Shown here: in pieces, positions 16,473-24,915 of the stretch
How the letters are laid out: every line of letters begins with the position of its first letter
How positions within the stretch are numbered: position 1 is the first letter of the stretch
Assembly: GCA_938007995.1 (NCBI GenBank)
Contig: CALLLW010000068.1
Coordinates: 1 to 42,548 of the forward strand
Source: an uncultured Granulosicoccaceae bacterium
GTDB taxonomy: Bacteria; Pseudomonadota; Gammaproteobacteria; Granulosicoccales; Granulosicoccaceae
Reading direction: 5' to 3'
Length of the DNA: 42,548 nucleotides
Made by a program: the position numbers and the translations under genes
Notes under the pieces: model-generated
Told to the model about the DNA's origin: nothing
Seen by the model: the letters and a program-made list of their open reading frames with translations, nothing else
The model's database searches: none

Positions 16473-18266
16473 ATGATGCTTAACCACGAAAACACTATGG
16501 CAAACCAACAACTGCGGGAAAATCCACCGGATATTGCAACGCTCGATGATCTCGCTAGGTTAGCAAGCTACTCATTTGTGGACACGCTTAATTGTGATCC
16601 TGATGCTGATACCAGCGGGGCCAATCACGTGCCTAGACAAGTCTTCTCAGGTCACCACGTGCCCGTCCGGCCAACCGCCATAGAAGATCCGGAGTACGTT
16701 ACCCACAGCAATGGCCTTTTTCACGAACTTGGCTTCAATGACAAACTGGCGCAAGCAGACGACTTTGTGCGGATGTTCTCCGGCGATCTCTCAAACGTTC
16801 CTGAACCAATGCGCAATGTTGGCTGGGCTTGTGGATACTCATTGTCTATTTTTGGCAACGAGTATTACGAGCAGTGCCCGTTCCAAACCGGCAACGGTTA
16901 CGGCGACGGTCGAGCTGTATCCGTGCTGGAAACAGTCATCAATGGTCAACGCTACGAGATGCAGCTAAAAGGCGGAGGCCCTACCCCATACTGCCGCGGA
17001 GCGGATGGCCGCGCTGTCCTGCGATCAAGTATTCGGGAGTTTCTCGCCCAGGAGCACATGCACGCGCTCGGTGTACCCACGTCACGATCTCTAAGTTTGT
17101 ACGTATCTAAAACCGAGACAGTTCAGCGACCATGGTATTCGGATGGCTCGCGCTCTTTGAATCCTGACATGCTGGTATCAGAGCCGGTGGCTATTTCAAC
17201 ACGCGTCGCGCCTTCGTTTATCCGGGTAGGCCAGCTTGAACTCTTCAGTCGCCGCGCCCGTAAGAATGAACACCCGAAAGCAATGGAAGAGCTTGAGAAA
17301 ATTGTATTGCACCTGATCGACCGTGAGTACAGTGCCACCATAGATCAAAAATTACCCATTAATGAAAAAGTCATTTTACTTGCAAAAGAATACCGCAACC
17401 GCCTGACGTCACTTGTGGCCAACTGGATACGCGTCGGTTACTGCCAGGCAAACTTCAACAGCGACAACTGCGCCGCAGGTGGATTCACTCTTGACTACGG
17501 TCCGTTTGGATTTTGTGAAGAGTTCAACCCGACCTACCAACCCTGGTCAGGCGGAGGACAGCAATTCAGCTTCCTTTACCAGCCATTGGCGGCAGAACGT
17601 AACTTCCATATGTTTTTAACCTCGCTTGCTGTTTTACTGGCACCTGACCAGAAACACCATGAGCAACTTGAAGAAATTGCGAACGGCTTCGCCACTGTGA
17701 TGCAACAGCAGATGGAAGAAATGTGGGCAGGTAAACTCGGGCTGGATGAGCTTGATAAAGAGCTGTTCGGTGAAATGGCAACGCTGATGATTCAAACACC
17801 TGTTGATTACACCATCTTTTTTCGCGAACTTTCAACGCTGCCGACAGATATCACCCCGCTTAAAAAAAGCTTTTACACAGAGCTTCAGAAGCCAACTGCA
17901 TCAACACCTTCGGGTTATGCCAACGATCCGGAAGGAATCGAAGCACAGTGGTCAAAGTGGCTTAAAAAATGGAATTCATCTATAGACAACTTAACCGATT
18001 CGCACACCGGCGAGCCTCGTTGCCGCGAAGAGATCTCAAGTCAGATGAAACTCGTCAATCCTAAATATAGTTTGCGAGCATGGTTGGTTATACCGGCGTA
18101 TGAACAGGCGGCTCAGGGACACTATGCATTGGTTCGAGAGCTGCAGGACGTTATGACCCAGCCATATGCCGAGCAATCAAAGGAGGTCGAGGACAAATAC
18201 TACCGGCTTAAACCAACTGAGCTCTTTGAGATTGGTGGAGTGTCTCACTATAGTTGTTCGTCGTGA
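16473..18266 (+). CDS. selO: Protein adenylyltransferase SelO (YdiU/UPF0061 pseudokinase)
   Basis: 597 residues, longer than the ~480-residue E. coli protein but of the same family. SelO has an inverted-ATP kinase fold and transfers AMP to hydroxyl side chains of proteins, with links to redox stress. Visible landmarks: GDGRAVSV at 144-151, K166 in [25 protein letters not shown] at 178-191, the catalytic-loop equivalent NSDN (N329-N332) and the metal-binding D341 in DYGPFGF. It ends in SCSS, matching the C-terminal Cys position occupied by selenocysteine in animals. ATG-ATG at 16473; a second start at 16497 is possible. Confidence 0.9.
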   Translation: MMLNHENTMANQQLRENPPDIATLDDLARLASYSFVDTLNCDPDADTSGANHVPRQVFSGHHVPVRPTAIEDPEYVTHSNGLFHELGFNDKLAQADDFVRMFSGDLSNVPEPMRNVGWACGYSLSIFGNEYYEQCPFQTGNGYGDGRAVSVLETVINGQRYEMQLKGGGPTPYCRGADGRAVLRSSIREFLAQEHMHALGVPTSRSLSLYVSKTETVQRPWYSDGSRSLNPDMLVSEPVAISTRVAPSFIRVGQLELFSRRARKNEHPKAMEELEKIVLHLIDREYSATIDQKLPINEKVILLAKEYRNRLTSLVANWIRVGYCQANFNSDNCAAGGFTLDYGPFGFCEEFNPTYQPWSGGGQQFSFLYQPLAAERNFHMFLTSLAVLLAPDQKHHEQLEEIANGFATVMQQQMEEMWAGKLGLDELDKELFGEMATLMIQTPVDYTIFFRELSTLPTDITPLKKSFYTELQKPTASTPSGYANDPEGIEAQWSKWLKKWNSSIDNLTDSHTGEPRCREEISSQMKLVNPKYSLRAWLVIPAYEQAAQGHYALVRELQDVMTQPYAEQSKEVEDKYYRLKPTELFEIGGVSHYSCSS

Positions 18267-18332
18267 GTGGCTAAAACATCGTTGATCAGCGATCACATTT
18301 ACGACCGCGGGAACAGAAGTAGTTCTTAAAAG

Positions 18333-19035
18333 CTAACCCCGACCGTTAATTGGGCCGGAAACGTAGGGTGGCATAAGCCATAGCGCATCCACCGTTTATC
18401 ACTACCAGCTTAGACTAACGGCGTCCCCGGAGATTGGTGGAATATCCCGTTTGTTTTTTTTGAGATTGGCTCGAAGCACAATGAATACAACTGGTGAACC
18501 CAGCGCCGCATCTATCACCAGCATTTGCCGGATGCCCCTCCGGCTTATACCAGCCTACGGGTTAGTGCATCTTTACCCGACCGTTACTTAAGCCCGGAAA
18601 CGTAGGGTGGCATAAGCCATAGCGCATCCACCGTTTATCACTACCAGCTTAGACTAACGGCGTCCCCGGAGATTGGTGAAATATCCCGTTTGGTTTTTTT
18701 GAGATTGGCTGGAAGCACAATGAATACAACTGGTGAACCCAGCACCGCATCTATTTGCCGGATGCGCCTCCGGCTTATACCAGCCTACGGGTTGGTGCAG
18801 CTTTACCCGACCGTTACACAAGCCCGGAAACGTAGGGTGGCATAAGCCATAGCGCATCCACCGTTTATCACTACCGGCGTGGACTAACGGCATCCCCGGA
18901 GATTGGTGGAATATCCCGTTTGGTTTTTTTGAGATTGGCTCGAAGCACCATGAATACAACTGGTGAACCCGGCGCCGCATCTATTTACCGGATGCGCCTC
19001 CGGCTTATACCGGCCTACGGGATAGTGCAGCCTTT
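18333..19035. repeat. Three tandem ~230-bp units with inverted REP-like ends
   Basis: The unit is repeated at about 18333-18570, 18571-18800 and 18801-19035 (periods 239 and 230 bp; the first copy has a 9-base insertion). Each opens with a REP-like head (CGTAGGGTGGCATAAGCC..., at 18362, 18601 and 18831) and closes with the related sequence in reverse orientation (GCCGGATGCGCCTCCGGC..., at 18527, 18757 and 18987). About 190 bp lie from end to end, with 40-bp linkers. The tails can fold as GCCGGA-loop-TCCGGC. No coding frame is credible. The form suits a BIME or a small non-autonomous mobile element. Confidence 0.9.
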
Positions 19036-19080
19036 ACCAATAAGGTTGTGTTCTTGCGTTGACAGTCTGTAGAAAAATAC

Positions 19081-20226
19081 TCACCCGTTACCCCTCTTCA
19101 AGTTGGGTGTCATCGCTATAACTTTTTCCAACAATCCTTTTTCAAGTTGTATATTTTCTATCAGCGCCAGATGCGACTCAAAGAAGCTCGAGTCAGCGAA
19201 GTAGTTGGGATAGGCGTCTTTGATATCGCCAATTGTGGTCGTCGATACCAATGCAACAACACTGGTACTCACATTCGCGAATGCTTTTTCTGACGCAATA
19301 TATCTTTGTTCAGCAGCAACAGCACTGTCTTTGTCAAAGTTCAGACTGGTAACCGTTTTCTTCAGCAAGTCTATTTCCAATAGAACATAGCCGACATCGT
19401 CACTGTCTGTTATTTCCGCATCAATAACACGCAATGAACCGGCAAAAGCCTGCAATTTCTCTCTGACACCAAGGGCTTTGCTTCTGGCACGAGCTTCAGC
19501 ACAACTATGCTTCAACTCTTCAGAACGCAAAACCAGCTCTGAATATTTGATATATCTTTCTTTCGGTGATAACTCGTGAAAGATTGGTATCTTATCCATC
19601 ACCGCAAACTGCTCACCAACACAACGAAAAAAAGAATGCCAGTCCTTGTCACCCTGGTTGGATTTTAAAGCCTGGCCAGTAAAGAGATCAACAATCTCAA
19701 GTGCTGTGGCCCAGTAGTGCTGTATCAGAGTTCTTACCTGTACCTCTATGCTGCTTTTTCCGCCGAGGTCTCCCTGGAACCGGCCAATCAAATGATAGCT
19801 ACGATACCCGTCTTCTTTCGGTCGCTTAAGATAGTCCTTTGCCCGCAGCTTGCCATCGGCTGATCTGAACTGAGGTAACTTTCGTAATTCCCGAACTACC
19901 TGATACAACCTTTTTTCACTTCGAACAATTGCTCTGCAGCCGCCTATATCCTGCATGTTTTTCAGGCTCATTTTTTCAAAGCGCCGTAGCTTTGCAATAA
20001 TAGACTGATACCGTTTGAGTCTTCGGGCAAAGATAGCCCGCTTCTCTTTCTTTGAAACAATTATCTGAATAAGCTTAAATGCTTCATTTAGTGGCCGTTC
20101 GTGGCAGTATCTCCAGTAAGACAAAACATCCATTTGATCCGACAACTCAGACTCACTCAAATTTTCATCGCTGGCCAACACCTTACCGGCTCGTTCAATT
20201 TGCTTGCCTGAATAGCTTTTGTTCAT
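19081..20226 (-). CDS. Stand-alone RelA/SpoT synthetase-domain protein with C-terminal extension
   Basis: 381 residues; no HD hydrolase and no TGS/ACT regulatory domains. The synthetase domain covers roughly 60-180: RLKRYQSIIAKL (69-80, ATP-binding R/K/S/K pattern), MQDIGGCRAIV (91-101), KEDGYRSYHL (137-146, the GYxSxH motif), EVQVRTLIQHYWATALE (161-177). Such enzymes make (p)ppGpp or related nucleotides; some are toxins that pyrophosphorylate tRNA. Residues 200-381 form an alpha-rich extension of unknown role. The gene and its 5' flank look more A/T-rich than neighbours, and REP-like repeats lie on both sides, suggesting acquired DNA. No adjacent antitoxin gene is seen. Confidence 0.8.
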   Translation of the reverse strand: MNKSYSGKQIERAGKVLASDENLSESELSDQMDVLSYWRYCHERPLNEAFKLIQIIVSKKEKRAIFARRLKRYQSIIAKLRRFEKMSLKNMQDIGGCRAIVRSEKRLYQVVRELRKLPQFRSADGKLRAKDYLKRPKEDGYRSYHLIGRFQGDLGGKSSIEVQVRTLIQHYWATALEIVDLFTGQALKSNQGDKDWHSFFRCVGEQFAVMDKIPIFHELSPKERYIKYSELVLRSEELKHSCAEARARSKALGVREKLQAFAGSLRVIDAEITDSDDVGYVLLEIDLLKKTVTSLNFDKDSAVAAEQRYIASEKAFANVSTSVVALVSTTTIGDIKDAYPNYFADSSFFESHLALIENIQLEKGLLEKVIAMTPNLKRGNG

Positions 20227-20470
20227 GCCTGAATTATACAGTTATTTATCAGGCACATGAAAATAACACCTCTATGCATTCAGTGTGTACCGGGAAGGTG
20301 TATTAGAAGTCACAGTCAAATCTCTCACCGGATTCGATGTGTTGAATAGCTTATTGTTTTAATCAATCTTTTTACTATTGGTGGAAAATTTTATCTTAAT
20401 GTACTTGACGCCAGCAGCATTCCTTGTTGATATTTTGTATTTGATAAAGCACATACGCTCGATTATTTAT

Positions 20471-20504
20471 GCCGGATGCGCCTCAGGCTTATGCCAGCCT
20501 ACGG
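20471..20504. repeat. REP-like element at the end of the exporter gene
   Basis: A single copy of the dispersed repeat (GCCGGATGCGCC...CAGCCTACGG orientation) lies eight bases beyond the stop of the ABC exporter gene on the minus strand, where it would end the long catabolic run. It closely matches the tail module of the 18.3-19.0 kb units. Confidence 0.8.
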
Positions 20505-20512
20505 TTTAGCTA

Positions 20513-22381
20513 CTACACCGCTCCACCTGCCAACTCAGCAACCCCGATAAATCCACCAGACTGCCGATTCCAGAACCTCGCATACAATGTCTCTGCAGCC
20601 AGTAACTCCTGATGCGTGCCCTGCTCTATTATCTCGCCGTTATCCATCACGATAATACGGTCCATTTGCGCTATTGTGGATAGTCTGTGTGCTATAGCGA
20701 TAACGGTTTTATTTTTCATTACCTCATTCAAAGCAAGCTGGATCTCGGCTTCGACTTCACTGTCCAGTGCACTGGTGGCTTCATCAAGTATTAATATTGG
20801 TGCGCTTTTCAAGATCACTCTGGACAGAGCTATCCGCTGCCGCTGGCCGCCAGATAGCTTTATTCCACGTTCACCCACATGTGCATCGTAGCCTCGCCTG
20901 CCTTTGGCGTCGTGTAGTTCTTCTATAAACTCATGTGCCCTGGCCTCCCGGGCTGCATTTTCTATTTGCTGTGCAGTGATGTCTGATCTGCCAAGGGCGA
21001 TGTTTTCACGTACTGATCGGTTTAACAACGCTGCCTGCTGGCTCACCATGCCAATCGCAGCACGCAGACTATCCTGTTCAACCTCTCTGATATTCTGGCC
21101 GTCAATCAGTATTGAGCCATGCTCTGCTTCATGAAAACGCAGTATCAGATTGACCAGTGTGGACTTACCCGCACCGGAGCTGCCTACCAGGCCGATTTTT
21201 TCACCTGGCTTAATGTTTAATGAAACATCATTAAGGCCGCCTTTGCTCATGCCATAGTGATGGGTTACGTTTTTGATTTCGATACCACCGTGTTTAACTA
21301 TCAGCGGTGGTGCATCAGGCGGGTTTGGTATGGCTAGTGGCTGTGCAATGGTTTTCAGCGCTTCACGCAAGCTGCCGATGCGAAGAAACACCCACCAGAC
21401 TGCATCCAGTATCCACTCTGCCATAGTAGTTATTCTGAGGCTTAGAGCTACCGATGCGCCGATCAGACCGATGGTGGCGGAACCGGATTTCCACAGCCAC
21501 AGTCCGTAGCCAATGAAACCGACAATGATCACACCTTCAAGAAACGACAATACCGTTCTCAGCGATACACCGATTTCTCTGGAGCGAAACAATGCCTGCC
21601 GGGTGTTCTCAAGGCCGGTATAATGATCACTCACCATCAGACCCCTCTCTGAAAAAAGCTTCATGGTATCTATATTGGAGAACCCATCGACTACCACACC
21701 GGTCAGCGCTGATTTAGCACTCTGAAACTTTTGCTGTGCCTTGACCATCGGTGGTATGAATAGCATCAACACCGCAATATAAAGTAGCAGCCAGACCAGC
21801 AGCGGTACTGACAGGCGGATATCGGTTTCCGACATCAGAATCACAATACCAACCATGTACACCAGACCATAAGCCAGTGTGTTGATCAGCTGAAACACTA
21901 CATCACCAGCGTGATTACCAATATCCACCAGCCTGATTGCAGTTCTGCCGGTCAGGTCTTCCTGAAACCAACCGACTGATTGTCTGGACAAGTGATTGTG
22001 CGCACGCCAGCGGAACAGCGTGGCTGCGTTGCAACTAAAGCCAATGGTATTGATGGCGTGACGGAACAACTGTGACAGTGGTCTGAACAGCAAAACCACC
22101 GCAGCTGCACCAATGAGCTGGGTTTTATTCTCCTGCCACAGCTTATCCGGTGGTGTAACTGCAAGCAGATCAATCAGCTTACCGGCATAGCGGATCATCC
22201 ATACTTCAGTGACTGCCGCGATTACTGTGACCAGCAGACTCAGTAACAGGATCTTTTTTAACGGCTTTATGTGTGAGAACAGATATGGCCATGCATCAGG
22301 TGATGGCGGTTCCTCTGTTGATGAATACGGCTGTACAAGGTCAAGTACTGCAGTGGTGAATCTGTGATAGTAAGATCTCAC
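20513..22381 (-). CDS. ABC exporter half-transporter (membrane domain fused to ATPase)
   Basis: 622 residues. About six membrane helices lie between 42 and 310, followed by the nucleotide-binding domain: Walker A GSSGAGKST at 400-408, signature LSGGQRQR at 509-516, Walker B ILILDEATSALD at 529-540. The architecture is the MsbA/MdlB-like dimeric exporter. It starts with GTG at 22381, with GAGG about 7 bases upstream, 34 bases after the GH88 stop, so it is probably the last gene of the catabolic run. An exporter here is unexpected. It could expel sugar intermediates or be unrelated to the pathway. Confidence 0.88.
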   Translation of the reverse strand: MRSYYHRFTTAVLDLVQPYSSTEEPPSPDAWPYLFSHIKPLKKILLLSLLVTVIAAVTEVWMIRYAGKLIDLLAVTPPDKLWQENKTQLIGAAAVVLLFRPLSQLFRHAINTIGFSCNAATLFRWRAHNHLSRQSVGWFQEDLTGRTAIRLVDIGNHAGDVVFQLINTLAYGLVYMVGIVILMSETDIRLSVPLLVWLLLYIAVLMLFIPPMVKAQQKFQSAKSALTGVVVDGFSNIDTMKLFSERGLMVSDHYTGLENTRQALFRSREIGVSLRTVLSFLEGVIIVGFIGYGLWLWKSGSATIGLIGASVALSLRITTMAEWILDAVWWVFLRIGSLREALKTIAQPLAIPNPPDAPPLIVKHGGIEIKNVTHHYGMSKGGLNDVSLNIKPGEKIGLVGSSGAGKSTLVNLILRFHEAEHGSILIDGQNIREVEQDSLRAAIGMVSQQAALLNRSVRENIALGRSDITAQQIENAAREARAHEFIEELHDAKGRRGYDAHVGERGIKLSGGQRQRIALSRVILKSAPILILDEATSALDSEVEAEIQLALNEVMKNKTVIAIAHRLSTIAQMDRIIVMDNGEIIEQGTHQELLAAETLYARFWNRQSGGFIGVAELAGGAV

Positions 22382-22415
22382 ACGTTACCTCGTATGCTCC
22401 TGCATCTATTTTGTT

Positions 22416-23627
22416 TCACCAGAAGAAGTCGACGTGACCGACGGCTCTCATCAGTGATTCCATGTAGTAGTAGTCTCCATAGGGCAGCATATTATCTGCG
22501 CGATCAAGACCCACAAAGGCCGCACCTTCTTTTAACAAACCCTGAGAGCCTTCAACGCCGGTAATATCGTGATGACTGACCAGACCATGCAATATTTTGT
22601 CTGCCATTTTGGTGTATTTCTCAGCTTGCGGTTGCCCGGCATAACAGTGCGCCAGTGTATACAGACCGGAAGCTGTGGTCGCACTTGCCGACGTATCACG
22701 ATACGGATGTTGATCTGGCGGAATATCAAAGTCATAGATCAGCACACCATCTTCAGGCAATCGATCCGCTACGTAGTCTGCCATTTTTGCTGCGGTACTT
22801 CTGTAGGATTCCTTACCTGTCAGCAAATAGCACTGCGCCAGTGCATGTATTGCCCATGACTGACCGCGTGACCAACAGCTGTTATCCGAGTAACCCTGAT
22901 GGGTGTAGCCTTTGATCGGTGCACCGGATCGCGGATCGAACTCGTAACTGTGAAAGGAACTATAGTCATCGCGAATCAGGTACTGCATGCAGGTTTCAAG
23001 GTGCATGTCTGCGATGTCTGCATAGGATGCCTGGCCTGACTCCTTCGCGGCCCAGTACAACAGTGACATACCCTGCATGCTGTCGATATTGAGCGTACCG
23101 GTTTTGCGTTGGGCAAAATCATCAACATCACGCGGTTGCGGATTCCAGCACATTACAAACGGCAAGGGTTGTCGCCAGCGGGCGGCAAGAAAGTCTGCTG
23201 CACGTAATGCCATATCACGGCATTCTTTGTTGCCGGTGAGTTTGTAGTCGGCAACAAAGGTTAATGTAAACAGAAAACCGAGATCATGATCATGCCATGC
23301 AGGTGATGCAAGCACGCGCTTAAAATATTCACGTCGCATTCTGGCGCTGTTTTTAAAACGCTCTTCCCCGGTTATTGAATAGCCTAACCATAATTGCCCG
23401 GGCCAGAAACTTGCCACCCATTCATCAGCTGTGCAGAAGGTGTATTGATAGGTACCCGGTGCAGAGATTCGCGGGTTACGCAAGCCGAATACCGGAATCA
23501 ATGAGCTAACTTTATCTACCACACGGTTCAGGGCGACGTTGAATTCTTCACGATGCGCTGTTGGTGGCTGGTATAGATCCAGTAGTGCGTAGGAGATTTC
23601 CCCTTCCCGTTCGACACCGTTGCTCAT
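22416..23627 (-). CDS. Unsaturated uronyl hydrolase, glycoside hydrolase family 88
   Basis: 403 residues from ATG 23627, chosen over a longer frame because GGAG lies 7 bases upstream. An (alpha/alpha)6-barrel enzyme of GH88, which hydrates the double bond of the 4,5-unsaturated uronic acid that lyases leave on oligosaccharides and so releases it. The two catalytic-type aspartates are visible: D115 in WHDHDLGF and D182 in NIDSMQGMSLLYW. SRGQSWAIHALAQCY is also family-like. No signal peptide, so it is cytoplasmic. It lies in the same run as the PL15 lyase and SDR, but nearly 490 bases of repeats separate it from the SDR. Confidence 0.87.
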   Translation of the reverse strand: MSNGVEREGEISYALLDLYQPPTAHREEFNVALNRVVDKVSSLIPVFGLRNPRISAPGTYQYTFCTADEWVASFWPGQLWLGYSITGEERFKNSARMRREYFKRVLASPAWHDHDLGFLFTLTFVADYKLTGNKECRDMALRAADFLAARWRQPLPFVMCWNPQPRDVDDFAQRKTGTLNIDSMQGMSLLYWAAKESGQASYADIADMHLETCMQYLIRDDYSSFHSYEFDPRSGAPIKGYTHQGYSDNSCWSRGQSWAIHALAQCYLLTGKESYRSTAAKMADYVADRLPEDGVLIYDFDIPPDQHPYRDTSASATTASGLYTLAHCYAGQPQAEKYTKMADKILHGLVSHHDITGVEGSQGLLKEGAAFVGLDRADNMLPYGDYYYMESLMRAVGHVDFFW

Positions 23628-23791
23628 AATGTGACTCCGCTTTTTAAAGTGCCATTGCAAGTTGACATAAGCCGCAGGCGCATCGGAAGATGATGTGCTG
23701 GCGGTAGATGCGCTTGTAGCTTATCTCCCCTACGGTTTGGTCCTGTGTACAGAATTATGCTGCATTCGTCGTAACCGCTGTCCACTGTAAC

Positions 23792-23825
23792 CGTAGGTTG
23801 GCATAAGCCGTAGGCGCATCCAACA
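23792..23825. repeat. REP-like element
   Basis: CGTAGGTTGGCATAAGCC followed by GTAGGCGCATCCAACA, a dispersed ~34-bp imperfectly palindromic repeat shared with 18362, 18601, 18831, 20471 (inverted) and 24009. Confidence 0.8.
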
Positions 23826-24008
23826 AGATACACAACAATATTTTCAAACTATCGGGTACGTACTGCTTAACCAAACTCCAGGAAAACACCGTACCGCCAT
23901 CAATGTCGTCAATCGCACCAGTTGCCGGTAGATGCGCTTGTAGCTTATCTCCCCTACGGGTTGGGCCTGAATAAGTCTTCTTGTAGCATCCGTGGCACTT
24001 GCCTTACC

Positions 24009-24042
24009 TGTAGGTTGGCATAAGCCGGAGGCGCATCCAACA
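24009..24042. repeat. REP-like element
   Basis: TGTAGGTTGGCATAAGCC followed by GGAGGCGCATCCAACA; same family and orientation as the 23792 copy, 217 bp away. It lies about 75 bases beyond the SDR stop codon, so it is in the 3' region of that mRNA. Confidence 0.8.
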
Positions 24043-24117
24043 ACATATATACCAGATGCTCCTATGGCTCGTATCACATTTCTTGTTGCAACATACCGGG
24101 TAGGTACTGCCTTATAC

Positions 24118-24864
24118 TTACGAAAACACCATACCGCCATTAATATCGACATTCGCGCCAGTGATGAATGCAGCTTCGCTTGAAGCAAGGTAACACATCA
24201 GGTTAGCCACATCTTCCGAGCTGCCTTCACGCTTTAACGGTGTGGCATTCGCTACATTGGTACGCACTTCCGGCTTGGTGAAGGTGTTGTGAAAATCGGT
24301 ATCAATCATACCGGGGCATACTGAGTTAACCCGAATGTTTGGACCCAGCTCTTTTGCCAGCCCGCGTGTCATGGTCATCACCGCACCTTTAGATGCCGCG
24401 TATGCCAGTGACCCTGGTCCACCACCATCTCTGCCGGCCTGCGATGCTGTCACTACAATCGAATCACCCTCGCTCATGTGCGGTACCGCTGCGCGACACA
24501 CAAACAGGAAAGACGTGGCATTTAGATTCATTACGTTATGCCAGTGTTCGGTGGTTAGTTCCGGTAATGGTTTACGTGCCACCAACCCACCAGTGACATG
24601 CGCCACAATGTTGATACCACCAAACGTATCCACTGTTTTCTTTACCAGCTCGGCAACCTCATGCTCCTGAGTCATGTCTCCCTGCAATGCGAATGCATCT
24701 CCACCGTTGGCTTTGATTTCAGCGACTGCCGAGTCTGCACCTTCGGCACTGCTGTGGTAGTTGATGGCTACTTTACAACCGGCTTCAGCAAGCCTGATCG
24801 CAGTGGCGCGGCCGATGTCTCTGCCACCACCGGTAACGATGGCTACTTTGTCTTTAAGGTTCAT
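24118..24864 (-). CDS. SDR oxidoreductase, probable DEH reductase
   Basis: 248-residue short-chain dehydrogenase. The cofactor loop is TGGGRDIGRA (11-20); the catalytic triad S141, Y155 and K159 lies in TASQAGRDG and LAYAASKGA; the C-terminus is GANVDINGGMVFS. In alginate loci this position is held by NAD(P)H-dependent reductases that turn 4-deoxy-L-erythro-5-hexoseulose uronate (DEH), the lyase monomer, into 2-keto-3-deoxygluconate. The gene lies 51 bases after the PL15 lyase, the same pairing as in Agrobacterium (Atu3025-Atu3026). The substrate assignment is by context. Confidence 0.85.
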   Translation of the reverse strand: MNLKDKVAIVTGGGRDIGRATAIRLAEAGCKVAINYHSSAEGADSAVAEIKANGGDAFALQGDMTQEHEVAELVKKTVDTFGGINIVAHVTGGLVARKPLPELTTEHWHNVMNLNATSFLFVCRAAVPHMSEGDSIVVTASQAGRDGGGPGSLAYAASKGAVMTMTRGLAKELGPNIRVNSVCPGMIDTDFHNTFTKPEVRTNVANATPLKREGSSEDVANLMCYLASSEAAFITGANVDINGGMVFS

Positions 24865-24915
24865 GCTATCAGGTTCCGTTGCTTACTTGTTTATTGTTGG
24901 CTGTTAAGGTCGACG

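Larger units (their letters stand above)
23628..24117. other. Repeat-filled spacer between SDR and GH88 genes
   Basis: 490 bases without a gene. It is made largely of REP-like modules and a diverged duplication (entries at 23700-24165). REP-like pieces are near 23661 (partial), 23702-23736, 23792-23825, 23926-23962 and 24009-24042. Short open frames here are products of the repeats. The structure probably lowers transcription or stabilises mRNA between the two genes. Confidence 0.8.
23700..24165. repeat. Diverged ~225-bp duplication including a copy of the SDR 3' end
   Basis: Two copies in the same order: 23700-23923 and 23925-24165. Each has GGTAGATGCGCTTGTAGC, then CTTATCTCCCCTACGG, a spacer, a REP-like module (GTAGGTTGGCATAAGCC...), a spacer, and the block GAAAACACC..ACCGCCAT. 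In the second copy that last block is the real SDR 3' end, coding ITGANVDINGGMVFS. In the first, it decodes on the minus strand as TGAIDDIDGGTVFSW, with no stop at the homologous place. The copies have clearly drifted. Confidence 0.75.

Noticed and set aside
18654..18980. 108-codon minus-strand frame with internal repeats
   Set aside because: It is produced by reading through the 230-bp repeat array and repeats itself as the DNA does (GWYKPEAHP-type strings recur wherever the REP module is read in that frame).
23624..24188. Two minus-strand frames of 69 and 114 codons in the SDR-GH88 spacer
   Set aside because: They consist of REP modules and the diverged SDR tail; no start signals, no domain.
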